A stretch of 64,000 bases of DNA, taken from assembly GCF_000012625.1 (NCBI RefSeq), contig NC_007516.1, positions 62,001 through 126,000 on the forward strand, in the 5' to 3' direction. This stretch comes from Synechococcus sp. CC9605 (lineage in GTDB: Bacteria > Cyanobacteriota > Cyanobacteriia > PCC-6307 > Cyanobiaceae). Positions within the stretch are counted from its first letter, which is position 1; every line of letters begins with the position of its first letter. Both the position numbers and the translations under genes were made by a program. Shown one piece after another: positions 9,394 through 19,185 of the stretch. Under the pieces are notes generated by a model. The model saw only the letters and a list, made by a program, of their open reading frames with translations. It did not search any database and had not been told where the DNA came from.

Positions 9394-10359
9394 TTAGCCC
9401 AAAAGGCCGTCGCGGAAGGCATCGCCCGGTTGGGCGCCGCGTTTCAGCCGTGCCTCCACCTCGAGGAGACGGCCTAGCAGCGAGAGGAAGCGTTTGGTCG
9501 GGCGGCCCTGCAGCTTCTTGCGCATCACGTAGATGCGTTTGGGGTTACCGATCCCAGCGGCCTTGGCGATCACGGCCACATCCCGTTCCCCCTGCTGTTC
9601 CAGCAGGCTCACCCAGAGCCAGCCGCGGATCTGACCAGTGAGGGTGGCCACGATGCGCAGAGCTGGTTCCCCTGCTTCGATCAGGGCATCCCAGCGGGCG
9701 ATCGCTTCGCCGGGGTTGCCCTCCAGAAGTGCATCGCCCACAGCCAGAGCGTTGGTGGAGCGTCCCCCCACCAGCTCCTGCACCCGTGCAGCGGAAATGC
9801 TGGTGTCCTGAAGGGAGAGTTTGCGCAGTTCCGATTCCAGCCGGGCGCTGTCGGTGCCGATGGCCTCCACCAGGGCATCGATGGCATCCGGCTCAACCTT
9901 CAGGGCCAGGGCCTCGGCCGTGCGTCGCACCAGCTGGCGCTGGCCGTTGCCATCCCAGGCCGCTGGCAGCGGGAAACTTTGCTCCTGATCGATCCCGCTT
10001 TTGATCCGCTTCTGCAGGGCTTTGGTGGTGCGTAGGCGACCATCAGGTTTGGCCGGGTTCACCAGCACCAGGTGGCTGCTGTCCGGGATGAGCTCGAGGG
10101 CGGCCTCAAACCGGTCGGCCAGCTCGCTTGGGCAGCCATTGCAGAACGGACTGCGCTGCAACAGCACCAGCCGTTCGCCAGTGGCGAAGGGAGGGGTACG
10201 GGCCTCCTCGAGGGCCTGCAGGGCCTGACCAGCGTCCGCCCCATCAAGGCGGCTGAGGTTGAGGCTGCTCCAGCTGGGGTCGACAACCTGGCCGATCAGG
10301 GCATTGATGGCCCGATCCCGCGCAGCGGCGTCATCACCCCAGAGCAGATGGATCGGCAT
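9394..10359 (-). CDS. holA: DNA polymerase III delta subunit
   Basis: Clamp-loader subunit that opens the beta sliding clamp. The 321-residue protein begins MPIHLLWGDD, matching the usual N-terminal strand of HolA (hxLhxGxD). It carries the AAA+-like region with the conserved Leu-rich block LESELRKLSL and the C-terminal collar region (IRGWLWVSLL). HolA diverges strongly between phyla, so the assignment rests on overall pattern and length. The start at 10359 leaves only 6 bp to the divergent cobH, so the two must share a promoter region that extends into coding sequence. Confidence 0.88.
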   Translation of the reverse strand: MPIHLLWGDDAAARDRAINALIGQVVDPSWSSLNLSRLDGADAGQALQALEEARTPPFATGERLVLLQRSPFCNGCPSELADRFEAALELIPDSSHLVLVNPAKPDGRLRTTKALQKRIKSGIDQEQSFPLPAAWDGNGQRQLVRRTAEALALKVEPDAIDALVEAIGTDSARLESELRKLSLQDTSISAARVQELVGGRSTNALAVGDALLEGNPGEAIARWDALIEAGEPALRIVATLTGQIRGWLWVSLLEQQGERDVAVIAKAAGIGNPKRIYVMRKKLQGRPTKRFLSLLGRLLEVEARLKRGAQPGDAFRDGLLG

Positions 10360-10365
10360 GGGTTG

Positions 10366-11016
10366 ATGATGGCGTGGATGGCCCAGGACCACCCGATCTT
10401 CACCGAAAGCATCCGGCGGATCCGGGCGGCTCTGGGGGACACGGGCCTGCCGCCGCTGCAACAGCAGGTGCTGGAACGGCTGGTGCACAGCAGCGGCGAT
10501 CTTTCATTGGGAACACTGCTGCGGTTCAGTGAGGGGGCCTGTGAGCAGGGTTTGGCAGCGCTGAAGCAGGGAGCGCCGATCCTGACGGACACCGCGATGG
10601 CGGCGGCGGCGGTGGCCCCGATGGCCCAACGGACTCTGGGCACTGCCGTGCACACGGTGCTGGAGTGGGCACCTGAGGCGGTACCGGCGGGTTCAACGCG
10701 TACGGCGGCGGGCATGCAGCGGGCCTGGCGCGCGCTCGCGGAGGCGTCACCGGCTCCGGTGGTGCTGATCGGCAGTGCGCCGACCGCCCTTGAGGTGCTG
10801 TTGCAGCAGGTGGCCGCCGGTGCTCCAGCCCCCAGCTTGGTGATCGGCATGCCGGTGGGGTTTGTGGGGGTATCGGAAAGCAAGAAGCATTTGGCGGCCA
10901 GTGGCCTGGTCCAGATCCGTTTGGAGAGCAGCAGGGGTGGAGCGGGTCTGGTGGCCGCGGCGGTCAATGCTCTGCTTCGCGCTGCTGCAGCACCAGCTCA
11001 CCCCCCCTCCAGCTGA
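10366..11016 (+). CDS. cobH: Precorrin-8X methylmutase
   Basis: Moves the C-11 methyl group to C-12 to make hydrogenobyrinate (or cobyrinate in the cobalt-early route), a late corrin-ring step in cobalamin synthesis. The product of about 216 residues has the catalytic His in ERLVHSSGD (residue 41), the DTAMAAAAV region and the later block GMPVGFVGVSESK. Several closely spaced ATG codons occur (10366, 10369, 10378); I give the first. The 3' end overlaps the convergent tilS by 53 bp. No other cobalamin gene lies in the window. Confidence 0.93.
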   Translation: MMAWMAQDHPIFTESIRRIRAALGDTGLPPLQQQVLERLVHSSGDLSLGTLLRFSEGACEQGLAALKQGAPILTDTAMAAAAVAPMAQRTLGTAVHTVLEWAPEAVPAGSTRTAAGMQRAWRALAEASPAPVVLIGSAPTALEVLLQQVAAGAPAPSLVIGMPVGFVGVSESKKHLAASGLVQIRLESSRGGAGLVAAAVNALLRAAAAPAHPPSS

Positions 11017-11968
11017 GTTGCCAGCCTCCGGCAAGATCGGCCGCACCGCTGGGGGCACCGCTTTCCAGTCGCCGGCTGAGCTCGTTGAGCTGGCTGGCAG
11101 GCGGGGCTGGTACCCCCTGCTGCTGCAGCCACTGCGCCAGCAGCAGGCGGCGGGTGGCTGAGCTCAACGCCCCCAGGCCGCGGCGGTCCAGGCCGGCAGC
11201 GGTTTGCAGAAGCTCCAGAGCCATCTGGCTGAGTTCCGTCTGACTGTCCCGCACCTGGGACACCCGTTCGGCCAGATCGCTGATCCGCTGACTGCAGCCC
11301 GGATGCAGTTCCTCGAGCACGGGCAGCACCTCCTGGCGAATCCGATTGCGGGCGAACTCGGGGGATTGGTTGCTGGGGTCCTCCCAGATCGGCAGGGCCA
11401 GGTCCCGGCAGATCTGGAGGGTGTCTCTGCGCTGCAGGTGCAGCAGCGGCCGGCGCAGTCGGGGGCCTTCCGGGCTGAGGGGGCGAACGCTGGGCAGGGC
11501 TGCCAGGCCGGCCAGGTCGCTGCCGCGGGCCAGCTGCAGCAGCATCGTTTCGGCCCTGTCGCTGGCGGTGTGGCCCGTCACCACATCGGCGCCCGCTTGG
11601 TTGCCCCGCTGGGCCAGCCGTTCGTAACGCCATTGCCGGGCTTTGGCTTCGCTGGGCACCTCTCCCGGCGCTGCCTGGTCCACTTGCAGGGAGAGCTGCC
11701 GCTGCTTGCACCAGCTGCTCAGTTCCGCGGCGATTCGGCTGGAGTTGTCGTGCCAGCCGTGATCGCCGTGCCACAGGTTCAGGCCCCAGCCATGCAATGG
11801 CGCCAGATCTTGCAGCAACGCCAGCAGGGCCATGGAGTCTTGTCCGCCGGACACCGCCAGCAGCAGAGAGCTGCCCTTGGGCAGCAGCTGCGGCTGCATC
11901 AGCAGGCGCCGGTGCAGGCGGTCATGCCAGGACGTCCAGCCCAAGGAGGTGGGGTGCGTTTCCCCCAC
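10964..11968 (-). CDS. tilS: tRNA(Ile)-lysidine synthetase
   Basis: Attaches lysine to C34 of the CAU-anticodon tRNA-Ile so that it reads AUA. The 334-residue protein carries the PP-loop ATP-binding motif SGGQDS at residues 40-45, then the HGDHGWHD and TGHTASDRAETMLLQLARG blocks typical of TilS. The end of the catalytic domain (PSNQSPEFARNRIRQEVLP) is also present. The start is GTG at 11968. It lacks the long E. coli-type C-terminal domains, as is usual in cyanobacteria. Its tail overlaps cobH by 53 bp. Confidence 0.95.
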   Translation of the reverse strand: MGETHPTSLGWTSWHDRLHRRLLMQPQLLPKGSSLLLAVSGGQDSMALLALLQDLAPLHGWGLNLWHGDHGWHDNSSRIAAELSSWCKQRQLSLQVDQAAPGEVPSEAKARQWRYERLAQRGNQAGADVVTGHTASDRAETMLLQLARGSDLAGLAALPSVRPLSPEGPRLRRPLLHLQRRDTLQICRDLALPIWEDPSNQSPEFARNRIRQEVLPVLEELHPGCSQRISDLAERVSQVRDSQTELSQMALELLQTAAGLDRRGLGALSSATRRLLLAQWLQQQGVPAPPASQLNELSRRLESGAPSGAADLAGGWQLSWRGGELVLQQREAEH

Positions 11969-12003
11969 GGTGTGAGAATCAGGGCATCGCTGTCCAGTCC
12001 CCC

Positions 12004-12762
12004 ATGACCCGTCTTCAGCAGCTGCCCGTTTCTTTGCAGCGCAGCCTTGAGCAGCGCTCTGCGCTCAAGGTGATCGCTGGCCTGATGAATTTCGATGCCG
12101 CCAGTGTGGAGCGGGTTGCTCGTGCAGCCGGGCGTGGCGGTGCTGATCTGATCGACGTGGCTTGCGACCCCGCCCTGGTGCGTCTGGCAATCGAGGCCTC
12201 CGGTGGAGTGCCAGTGTGTGTGTCTTCGGTGGAGCCTGAGCAGTTCCCCGCGGTGGTGGAGGCCGGTGCGCTGATGGTGGAGATCGGCAACTACGACGCC
12301 TTCTATCCCCAGGGCCGGATCTTTGATGCGGCTGAAGTGCTGGAGCTCACCCGCCGCACCCGCCAACTGCTGCCCAACGTGGTGTTGAGCGTCACTGTGC
12401 CCCACGTGTTGCCAATGGATGAGCAGGAGCAGCTGGCCATCGATCTGGTGGCCGCCGGTGCGGATCTGATCCAGACCGAGGGCGGCACCAGTGCCAAGCC
12501 CTTCAGTGCTGGCCACCTGGGCCTGATCGAGAAGGCTGCCCCCACCCTTGCAGCGGCCCACAGCATCAGCCGCGCCGTCGATGTGCCCGTTCTCTGTGCT
12601 TCGGGTCTGTCGGCGGTGACTCTGCCGATGGCCATCGCTGCCGGTGCGGCCGGCGTAGGCGTCGGTTCAGCAGTGAACTGCCTGCAGGATGAGCTGGCGA
12701 TGGTGGCCGTTGTTCGTGGTCTGCGTGATGCCCTTGGCAGCGCTGTCGCGACCCGCGTCTGA
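12004..12762 (+). CDS. ycf23: Ycf23 family protein (DUF561), TIM-barrel, unknown function
   Basis: This 252-residue protein is the cyanobacterial form of the plastid-encoded Ycf23. The pattern is a TIM barrel: ALKVIAGLMNFDAASVERVARAA at the N-terminus, alternating strands (VCVSSVEPEQFP, MVEIGNYDAFYPQG), and a phosphate-binding-like end (VPVLCASGLSAVTLPMAIAAGAAGVGVGSAV). No catalytic role has been established in the family as far as I know. The ATG at 12004 was preferred because the frame upstream is antisense to tilS. A strong hairpin cluster follows it before psbZ. Confidence 0.88.
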   Translation: MTRLQQLPVSLQRSLEQRSALKVIAGLMNFDAASVERVARAAGRGGADLIDVACDPALVRLAIEASGGVPVCVSSVEPEQFPAVVEAGALMVEIGNYDAFYPQGRIFDAAEVLELTRRTRQLLPNVVLSVTVPHVLPMDEQEQLAIDLVAAGADLIQTEGGTSAKPFSAGHLGLIEKAAPTLAAAHSISRAVDVPVLCASGLSAVTLPMAIAAGAAGVGVGSAVNCLQDELAMVAVVRGLRDALGSAVATRV

Positions 12763-12770
12763 ACCTGAAT

Positions 12771-12838
12771 CTCCGCTGAGCGGAGCACTCTTCCCTTCAT
12801 GGTGTGAAGAGTGCTCCGCTCGCTCGCGGGAGCAACAG
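12771..12838 (+). promoter_or_regulatory. Overlapping alternative hairpins between ycf23 and psbZ
   Basis: The main element is a perfect 16-bp inverted repeat (12778-12793 with 12806-12821; loop of 12 bases). Its 5' arm can instead pair with the 7 bases just upstream: CTCCGCT (12771-12777) with AGCGGAG (12779-12785). Its 3' arm contains TGCTCC, which can instead pair with GGAGCA further downstream (ending near 12835). The three stems are mutually exclusive, as in attenuators. No U tract follows, so a plain rho-independent terminator is less likely. It could be a terminator, a leader regulating psbZ, or an RNA processing site. Confidence 0.6.
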
Positions 12839-12874
12839 CTCTCGTGTGAAAATCGACACCTGACTTCCAGTTCC

Positions 12875-13063
12875 ATGCAGTTCATCAACACGCTGACCGT
12901 TCTGGCCCTGGTGGTGGCGTCCTTCGCTTTGATCGTTGCGGTGCCGGTGCTGTATGCCTCCAGCGAAGACAGCGGCCGCTCCAACCGTCTGATCCTTCTG
13001 GGCAGTGCTGTTTGGGTGGCGCTGGTGCTGCTGAACTGGGGTGTGAGCTTCTTCGTCGTCTGA
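12875..13063 (+). CDS. psbZ: Photosystem II protein PsbZ (Ycf9)
   Basis: Small thylakoid membrane subunit of photosystem II core complexes. The 62-residue product begins MQFINTLTVLALVVASFALIV and has two hydrophobic helices separated by a polar loop (VPVLYASSEDSGRSNR), ending WGVSFFVV. This is the standard PsbZ length and pattern. The ATG at 12875 fixes the usual N-terminus; the longer open frame upstream is not coding. It lies between ycf23 and ribH, downstream of a strong hairpin element. Confidence 0.95.
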   Translation: MQFINTLTVLALVVASFALIVAVPVLYASSEDSGRSNRLILLGSAVWVALVLLNWGVSFFVV

Positions 13064-13126
13064 GCTCAGCCTCAGGCAGAACCTGGCAGGTGCCACGATG
13101 GCTGAGATTCAGTCGGCACCTTCCCA

Positions 13127-13609
13127 ATGGCCACGTTTGAAGGACGTTTCTCTGACGCAGCCGGGCTGCGCGTCGGCATCGTCGTGGCCCGTTTCAACGA
13201 CCTGGTCACTGCCAAGTTGCTGAGCGGCTGTCTCGACTGCCTTAAGCGCCATGGCGTGGATGTGTCGGAGACCAGCTCCCAGTTGGACGTGGCCTGGGTG
13301 CCAGGTTCGTTCGAACTGCCGATCGTGGCCCAGCAGATGGCCCGCTGCGGTCAGTACCAGGTCCTGATCACCCTTGGGGCGGTGATCCGCGGGGACACGC
13401 CCCATTTCGATGTGGTGGTGGCTGAGGCCAGCAAGGGCGTTGCTGCGGTGGCGCGCGATACGTCCGTGCCGGTGATCTTCGGCGTGTTGACCACTGACAC
13501 GATGCAGCAGGCGCTGGAGCGGGCGGGCATCAAGAGCAATCTCGGCTGGAGCTACGGCCTGGAAGCCCTGGAGATGGGCAGCCTGATGAGGGCCTTGCCG
13601 TCGGCTTGA
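13127..13609 (+). CDS. ribH: 6,7-dimethyl-8-ribityllumazine synthase
   Basis: Makes the direct precursor of riboflavin from 5-amino-6-ribitylaminouracil and 3,4-dihydroxybutanone phosphate. The 160-residue protein shows the substrate-binding signatures [14 protein letters not shown] and the active-site loop [12 protein letters not shown] with the catalytic His. Length and motifs are standard. It ends 4 bp from the convergent mutS, with no room for a terminator between them. Confidence 0.96.
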   Translation: MATFEGRFSDAAGLRVGIVVARFNDLVTAKLLSGCLDCLKRHGVDVSETSSQLDVAWVPGSFELPIVAQQMARCGQYQVLITLGAVIRGDTPHFDVVVAEASKGVAAVARDTSVPVIFGVLTTDTMQQALERAGIKSNLGWSYGLEALEMGSLMRALPSA

Positions 13610-13613
13610 GGCT

Positions 13614-16325
13614 TCAGGCCGTCAACTGATCGAGCACCTGACGGGCCCGTTGCACCACGGGCTTGGGAACGCCGGCCAGGCGTGCCGCTTCGATGCCGTA
13701 GCTACGGCTGGCGCCACCAGCCTGCACCTGATGAAGGAACACCAGATCCTCACCGGTTTCCTCCACCAGCACCTGGAAGTTGGCCACGTTGTCGCGTTCG
13801 GCGGCCAGGTTATTGAGTTCGTGATAGTGGGTGGCGAACACCGTGCGGCTGCCCAGGTCGCCCGCCAGGTGCTCGCTCACGGCCCAGGCGATGGAGAGGC
13901 CATCGAAGGTGGCGGTGCCCCGCCCGATTTCATCGAGCAGCACCAGGGAACGATCGCTGGCGTGGTGAAGGATGTTGGCGGTTTCAGCCATCTCCACCAT
14001 GAAGGTGGACTGGCCGGCGGCCAGATCATCCACAGCACCCACCCGGGTGAAGATCCGATCGGCAATGCCGACCGTGGCTGAGCGGGCCGGCACCCAGCTG
14101 CCGATCTGAGCCATCAACTGGATCAGGCCGATCTGGCGTAGGTAGCAGCTCTTGCCACTGGCATTGGGGCCCGTGAGCACCACCAGATCGGTGCCCTCAC
14201 CGAGCTGCACATCATTGGGGGTGAAAGCGGTTTCCACCAGCCGTTGCTCCACCACCGGATGGCGGCTGTCCTCCAGCTGCAGCCCTCGGCCGTCGGTGAT
14301 GGTTGGTGCGCAGTAGCCACCGCTGGCGGCCACATCGCCCAGGCCGGTGAGGGCATCGAGTGCAGCAACGGCGCGGGCTGCCTGGCGGATCGGGGCGGCC
14401 ATGGCCCCCACCTGCTCTCGCAGCTGGCAGAACAGCTCGTATTCCCGCTGGCAAGCCCGGGCCCGCAGCTGGAAGATGCGGCCCTCCCGCTCCTTGAGAT
14501 CCGGGGTAATGAAGCGTTCTTCGTTGGCCAGGGTCTGGCGCCGGATCCAGTGTTCCGGCACGGCGGTGGCCTTGGCTTTGCTCACCGCCAGGAAATAGCC
14601 GAAGGTGCGGTGGTGCTGCAGCTTCAGGGTGCTGATGCCACAGCGTTGGCGCTCTTGCTGCTCCTGGTGGCTCAGCCAGGCGTCCTGATCGTCCAGCTGG
14701 TTGCGCAGCCCATCCAGCAGCGGGTCGACGCCGTCATGGATCAGATCGCCCTCGGAGAGGGAGAGCGGTGGGGCCTCCACCAGCTTGTGGCGAATTGTTC
14801 GGGCCAGCTCCGCCAGGGCTGGATCGGGGCTGAGCAGCTGCTGCAACCACTCCGGCCCTGTGCTGATTGCCGATTTCAGCCGAGCGGTGAGCTGGGGCAA
14901 CCGTTCAAGGCCATCGGCGATGGCCACAAGATCGCGGGCACCGGCATGGCCCGCCCCGGCCCGGCCGGCCAGCCGTTCCAGGTCCCCCATCGGCCGAAGT
15001 AGCTGGCGGATCGCCAGTCGCAGGCTGCGTTCACCCACCAGGCTGCTCACCAGATCCTGGCGCTGCTGAATGGCCTGGCGGTCCATCAACGGTGCTTCCA
15101 GCCAGCGGCGTAGGCAACGGCCGCCCATGGCGGTGAGGGTGCGATCGATGGCCCAGAGCAATGACCCCTGCAACTGGTTGTCGCGCTGGGTGGCGGTGAG
15201 CTCGAGGTTGCGGCGGGTCTGGGCATCCAGCACCAGGGCATCGCCGCGGTGCACGATTGCCGGCACTTCGAGGGGAATGCGGCTGTCCTCCTCCAGGGGC
15301 TGGGTGTCCTGCAGGTAGCCCAGCAGGCCACCGAGGGCCTGCAGGGCTAGGGGGTGCTCCGGTAGGCCGAGGCCATCGAGGCTGCTGAGGCCGTAGTGCT
15401 GCTGCAGGGTGCGCTCCGCCTCCACTGGGCTGAAGGGGGTGCTGGCCATTGGCGTCAGCCGCAACCGTTCCGGGCACCAGGCCGGCCGCTCAGTATCGAG
15501 GGCGGCGGCCCAGAGCAATTCGGAGGCCTCCTGCTGGGCCAGCTGCTGGTGCAGGGCGCTGCTGTCTTCTCGTTGCATCACTTGCACCTCGCCGGTGCTC
15601 ACATCGGCGCTGGCCAGGCCCCAGCGCAGCGGTTGTTTTCCCTGGGCCGGCTCCACCACCACCGCCGCCAGCCAGTTGTTGCGGCGGGCGCTGAGCATGC
15701 CCTCCTCCAACACGGTGCCGGGGGTCAGCACCCGGGTGATGTCCCGCTTGAGCAGGGCACCCTTGGTGGGAGTGGTTTCGAGTTGATCGCAGAGGGCCAC
15801 GCTGTAGCCCTGCTTGATCAGTTCGGCGCAATAGCGCTCGGCGGCGTGGTGGGGGATGCCCGCCATCGGCACCCGGCCGATGGCCTTGCCGCCCTCCTTG
15901 CCGGTGAGGGTGAGTTCCAGCACCCGGGAGAGCTCGATCGCGTCTTCGAAGAAGCATTCGAAGAAGTCGCCCAGGCGGTAGAGCAGCACCCTTTCGGGAT
16001 GGGCTGCTTTTAGCTCCACGTAGTGGCGCAGCATCGGTGTGAGCTGCAGCGGGTCCAGCTGGCTGTGATGGCCCCAGGCTGGTTCGTCTCTGCTGGGTTC
16101 TGAATCGTTTGCAGCCGGAGCTTCGCTGCTGCCCTCGCTTGCCGTGGCCTGGCGCGTTCGGGGCCGGGCGGCTGCATCGGCCCCAAGTTCGTCGTCGCTG
16201 AGATCGTGGCTGGCGGTCTCAGGCTCGCTGGCCGTTGCTGTCGCCGATGGGGCGGCCGGCTCAGGCGCCCCGAACAGATTGCCCTGCAGGGCGTCGTCAG
16301 GGGGCTGGGACGCGGACCGGGGCAT
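13614..16325 (-). CDS. mutS: DNA mismatch repair protein MutS
   Basis: Recognises mismatches and triggers repair. The 903-residue protein has an N-terminal Ser/Ala/Glu-rich extension of about 90 residues before the mismatch-binding domain begins ([17 protein letters not shown]). The wedge motif is GDFFECF, where the usual form is GDFYE-F. The C-terminal ATPase has Walker A GPNASGKS, the MAETANIL block and Walker [17 protein letters not shown]. The extension resembles those of other marine Synechococcus (from memory) and looks disordered. GNAT precedes it on the same strand by 52 bp. Confidence 0.96.
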   Translation of the reverse strand: MPRSASQPPDDALQGNLFGAPEPAAPSATATASEPETASHDLSDDELGADAAARPRTRQATASEGSSEAPAANDSEPSRDEPAWGHHSQLDPLQLTPMLRHYVELKAAHPERVLLYRLGDFFECFFEDAIELSRVLELTLTGKEGGKAIGRVPMAGIPHHAAERYCAELIKQGYSVALCDQLETTPTKGALLKRDITRVLTPGTVLEEGMLSARRNNWLAAVVVEPAQGKQPLRWGLASADVSTGEVQVMQREDSSALHQQLAQQEASELLWAAALDTERPAWCPERLRLTPMASTPFSPVEAERTLQQHYGLSSLDGLGLPEHPLALQALGGLLGYLQDTQPLEEDSRIPLEVPAIVHRGDALVLDAQTRRNLELTATQRDNQLQGSLLWAIDRTLTAMGGRCLRRWLEAPLMDRQAIQQRQDLVSSLVGERSLRLAIRQLLRPMGDLERLAGRAGAGHAGARDLVAIADGLERLPQLTARLKSAISTGPEWLQQLLSPDPALAELARTIRHKLVEAPPLSLSEGDLIHDGVDPLLDGLRNQLDDQDAWLSHQEQQERQRCGISTLKLQHHRTFGYFLAVSKAKATAVPEHWIRRQTLANEERFITPDLKEREGRIFQLRARACQREYELFCQLREQVGAMAAPIRQAARAVAALDALTGLGDVAASGGYCAPTITDGRGLQLEDSRHPVVEQRLVETAFTPNDVQLGEGTDLVVLTGPNASGKSCYLRQIGLIQLMAQIGSWVPARSATVGIADRIFTRVGAVDDLAAGQSTFMVEMAETANILHHASDRSLVLLDEIGRGTATFDGLSIAWAVSEHLAGDLGSRTVFATHYHELNNLAAERDNVANFQVLVEETGEDLVFLHQVQAGGASRSYGIEAARLAGVPKPVVQRARQVLDQLTA

Positions 16326-16377
16326 CGGCTGATCTGACGAATACGGATCGTACCGGGCCTGACCCGATTGAGATGCC

Positions 16378-16833
16378 TCAGCGGCGCAGCACCATCAGCT
16401 GCTGGGGGTTCGCATCCTGGAAGCCCAGCTGCCGGTAGAAGCCGGCACTCTTGGTGGTCATCAGATACACCCGCTCCACGCCCACCACCGGTGGGGTGTG
16501 GAGCAGTTCCTCGATCACCCGGCGGCCGAGGCCGTGGCCCTGCAGATCGCCGGCCACCACGATGTCCCAGAGCACGGCCCGGCTGAAGCCATCGGAGGTG
16601 GCCCGGCCGAAGCCCACTAGCCGCTTGCCGCGCCAGAGGCTCACCACGGCGTCGCTCCCGGCCAGCAATCGCCGCAGCTGGCTAAAGCTGCGGCCGCGGG
16701 CCCAGAAGGCGTGGCGATCGAACAGCCGTTGCAGTTTGAGCAGGGCACGGCTGGGGCGCAGATCCGGCCCGAGGCCCAGCCAGCGCAGGCCTGGAGCACC
16801 GGGGGCATGGTGAACCAGCCGGATCGGGGTCAC
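16378..16833 (-). CDS. GNAT family N-acetyltransferase
   Basis: The 151-residue protein ends in a GNAT acetyl-CoA-binding fold: a core strand with [25 protein letters not shown] (the Q/RxxGxG/A loop is LQGHGLG) and a final FYRQLGFQ strand. The substrate is unknown; the family covers amino acids, protein N-termini and antibiotics. It starts at GTG 16833 and is divergent from uvrB, 71 bp away. It may be co-transcribed with mutS downstream. I can assign only the family. Confidence 0.85.
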   Translation of the reverse strand: MTPIRLVHHAPGAPGLRWLGLGPDLRPSRALLKLQRLFDRHAFWARGRSFSQLRRLLAGSDAVVSLWRGKRLVGFGRATSDGFSRAVLWDIVVAGDLQGHGLGRRVIEELLHTPPVVGVERVYLMTTKSAGFYRQLGFQDANPQQLMVLRR

Positions 16834-16904
16834 GGGTGGGGGAGCCGCAGCACTTCATCTTGCTCCCCGGCGATAATCGACAGCCGCCGTCTGGCACAGC
16901 AACT

Positions 16905-18944
16905 ATGCCCGCCTACGACCTCACGGCTCCCTATTCCCCCAAAGGTGACCAGCCCACGGCGATCGAGCAGCTGGTGAAGGGGGTGAATGGCGGCGAGCGC
17001 TATCAGACCCTGCTGGGGGCCACGGGCACGGGCAAGACCTTCACGATGGCCAACGTCATCGCCAAGACCGGTCGTCCGGCGCTGGTGTTGGCCCACAACA
17101 AGACGTTGGCGGCGCAGCTGTGCAACGAGCTGCGGGAGTTCTTCCCCGAGAACGCCGTTGAATACTTCATCTCTTACTACGACTACTACCAACCGGAGGC
17201 CTACGTTCCGGTCAGCGACACCTATATCGCCAAGACGGCGTCGATCAACGAGGAAATCGACATGCTGCGCCATTCGGCGACCCGGTCGCTGTTTGAACGG
17301 CGTGATGTGATCGTGGTGGCCTCGATCAGTTGCATCTACGGCCTTGGTATTCCCAGTGAATACCTCAAGGCGGCGGTGAAGTTCGAGGTGGGGGAGACCC
17401 TCAACATTCGCGGCCAGCTGCGGGAGTTGGTGAACAACCAGTACAGCCGCAACGACACCGAAATCGCCCGCGGTCGTTTTCGGATGAAGGGGGATGTGCT
17501 GGAGATCGGCCCGGCTTATGAAGACCGGCTGGTGCGCATTGAACTGTTCGGTGATGAGGTGGAGGCGATTCGCTATGTCGACCCCACCACTGGCGAGATC
17601 CTGCAAAGCATGGACGCGGTGAACATCTACCCGGCCAAGCACTTCGTCACCCCGAAAGACCGGCTCGATTCGGCGATCAGCGCCATTCGCTCGGAGCTGC
17701 GGGAGCGGCTGGATGTGCTCAACGGCGAAGGCAAGTTGCTGGAGGCCCAGCGGCTGGAGCAGCGCACCAAATACGACCTGGAGATGCTGGGGCAGGTGGG
17801 CTACTGCAACGGGGTGGAGAACTACGCCCGCCATTTGGCTGGCCGGGAGGAAGGCACCCCGCCGGAGTGCCTGATCGATTACTTCCCGGACGACTGGCTG
17901 CTGATCGTGGATGAGAGCCACGTCACCTGCTCCCAGCTGCAGGCGATGTACAACGGGGACCAGGCCCGTAAAAAGGTGCTGATCGAGCACGGCTTCCGCC
18001 TGCCCAGTGCCGCCGACAACCGGCCGCTCAAGGGGGAAGAGTTCTGGGACAAGGCCAAGCAGACGGTGTTCGTCTCAGCCACCCCGGGCAACTGGGAAAT
18101 GGAGGTGAGCGGCGGCGAGGTGGCCGAACAGGTGATCCGCCCGACTGGGGTGCTGGACCCAGTGGTGGAGGTGCGACCCACCACCGGTCAGGTGGACGAT
18201 CTGCTGGGGGAAATCCGCGATCGGGCTGCCAAGAACCAGCGGGTGCTGGTAACCACCTTGACCAAGCGGATGGCGGAAGATCTCACCGATTACCTGGCGG
18301 AGAACGATGTGCGGGTGCGCTACCTCCACTCGGAGATCCATTCGATCGAGCGGATCGAGATCATTCAGGACCTGCGGCTCGGGGAATATGACGTGTTGGT
18401 GGGGGTGAACCTGCTGCGGGAGGGTCTGGACCTGCCGGAGGTGAGCCTGGTGGCGATCCTCGATGCCGACAAGGAAGGCTTCCTGCGGGCTGAACGCTCG
18501 TTGATCCAGACCATCGGCCGTGCGGCTCGCCATGTGGAGGGGGTGGCGCTGCTCTATGCCGACAACATGACCGAGTCGATGGCCAAAGCCATCTCCGAGA
18601 CCGAACGGCGTCGGGCGATCCAGCAGGCCTACAACGAGAAGCACGGCGTCGTGCCCACCGCTGCGGGCAAGAAGGCCAGCAACTCGATCCTCAGCTTCCT
18701 GGAGTTGAGCCGCAAGTTGAAGCAAGACGGTCCCGATGCCGATCTGGTGGAAGTGGTGGGCAAGGCCGCCCAGGCCCTGGAGAACGACCCCGATGCCGGC
18801 CTGGCGTTGGAGGCGCTGCCGGAGTTGATCGATCAGCTCGAGGCCAAGATGAAGGAGGCGGCCAAGAAGCTCGACTTTGAGGAAGCCGCCAACCTGCGGG
18901 ATCGGGTGAAGCAGCTGCGTCAGAAGATGGCCGGCTCCCGTTGA
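16905..18944 (+). CDS. uvrB: UvrABC system protein B
   Basis: Damage-verifying helicase of nucleotide excision repair. The 679-residue protein carries Walker A GATGTGKT at about residues 39-46, the damage-probing beta-hairpin [12 protein letters not shown], helicase motifs ([14 protein letters not shown]) and a C-terminal UVR domain ([18 protein letters not shown]) that contacts UvrC. The ATG at 16905 ([17 protein letters not shown]) was chosen because the frame upstream adds 23 unrelated residues. tRNA-Gly and secA follow on the same strand. Confidence 0.97.
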   Translation: MPAYDLTAPYSPKGDQPTAIEQLVKGVNGGERYQTLLGATGTGKTFTMANVIAKTGRPALVLAHNKTLAAQLCNELREFFPENAVEYFISYYDYYQPEAYVPVSDTYIAKTASINEEIDMLRHSATRSLFERRDVIVVASISCIYGLGIPSEYLKAAVKFEVGETLNIRGQLRELVNNQYSRNDTEIARGRFRMKGDVLEIGPAYEDRLVRIELFGDEVEAIRYVDPTTGEILQSMDAVNIYPAKHFVTPKDRLDSAISAIRSELRERLDVLNGEGKLLEAQRLEQRTKYDLEMLGQVGYCNGVENYARHLAGREEGTPPECLIDYFPDDWLLIVDESHVTCSQLQAMYNGDQARKKVLIEHGFRLPSAADNRPLKGEEFWDKAKQTVFVSATPGNWEMEVSGGEVAEQVIRPTGVLDPVVEVRPTTGQVDDLLGEIRDRAAKNQRVLVTTLTKRMAEDLTDYLAENDVRVRYLHSEIHSIERIEIIQDLRLGEYDVLVGVNLLREGLDLPEVSLVAILDADKEGFLRAERSLIQTIGRAARHVEGVALLYADNMTESMAKAISETERRRAIQQAYNEKHGVVPTAAGKKASNSILSFLELSRKLKQDGPDADLVEVVGKAAQALENDPDAGLALEALPELIDQLEAKMKEAAKKLDFEEAANLRDRVKQLRQKMAGSR

Positions 18945-19035
18945 AATTCACGGTGGGAACCCTTGGCAATTGACCATTGGTCCCTCCGTAAGGCAGAGTC
19001 TCCAAGTCGTCAGGGACACGCCCGCGTCGACACCT

Positions 19036-19107
19036 GCGGATGTAGCTCAGTGGTAGAGCATCTCCTTGCCAAGGAGAGGGTCGAGAGTTCGAATCTCTTC
19101 ATCCGCT
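19036..19107 (+). tRNA. tRNA-Gly (GCC)
   Basis: A complete cloverleaf is visible. Acceptor stem GCGGATG (19036-19042) pairs with CATCCGC (19100-19106), with discriminator T. The D arm is GCTCAGTGGTAGAGC. The anticodon stem TCTCC/GGAGA holds loop TTGCCAA, so the anticodon is GCC (glycine). The T arm is GAGAG-TTCGAAT-CTCTT. The 3' CCA is not encoded. It sits between uvrB and secA. Confidence 0.97.
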
Positions 19108-19185
19108 TGATTCAGAACCCAGTCCAGAAGGGCATTCTGCGAGTGAGCCTCCATTAAGCTGCACCCGATTCGGTTGCTGCTATCC

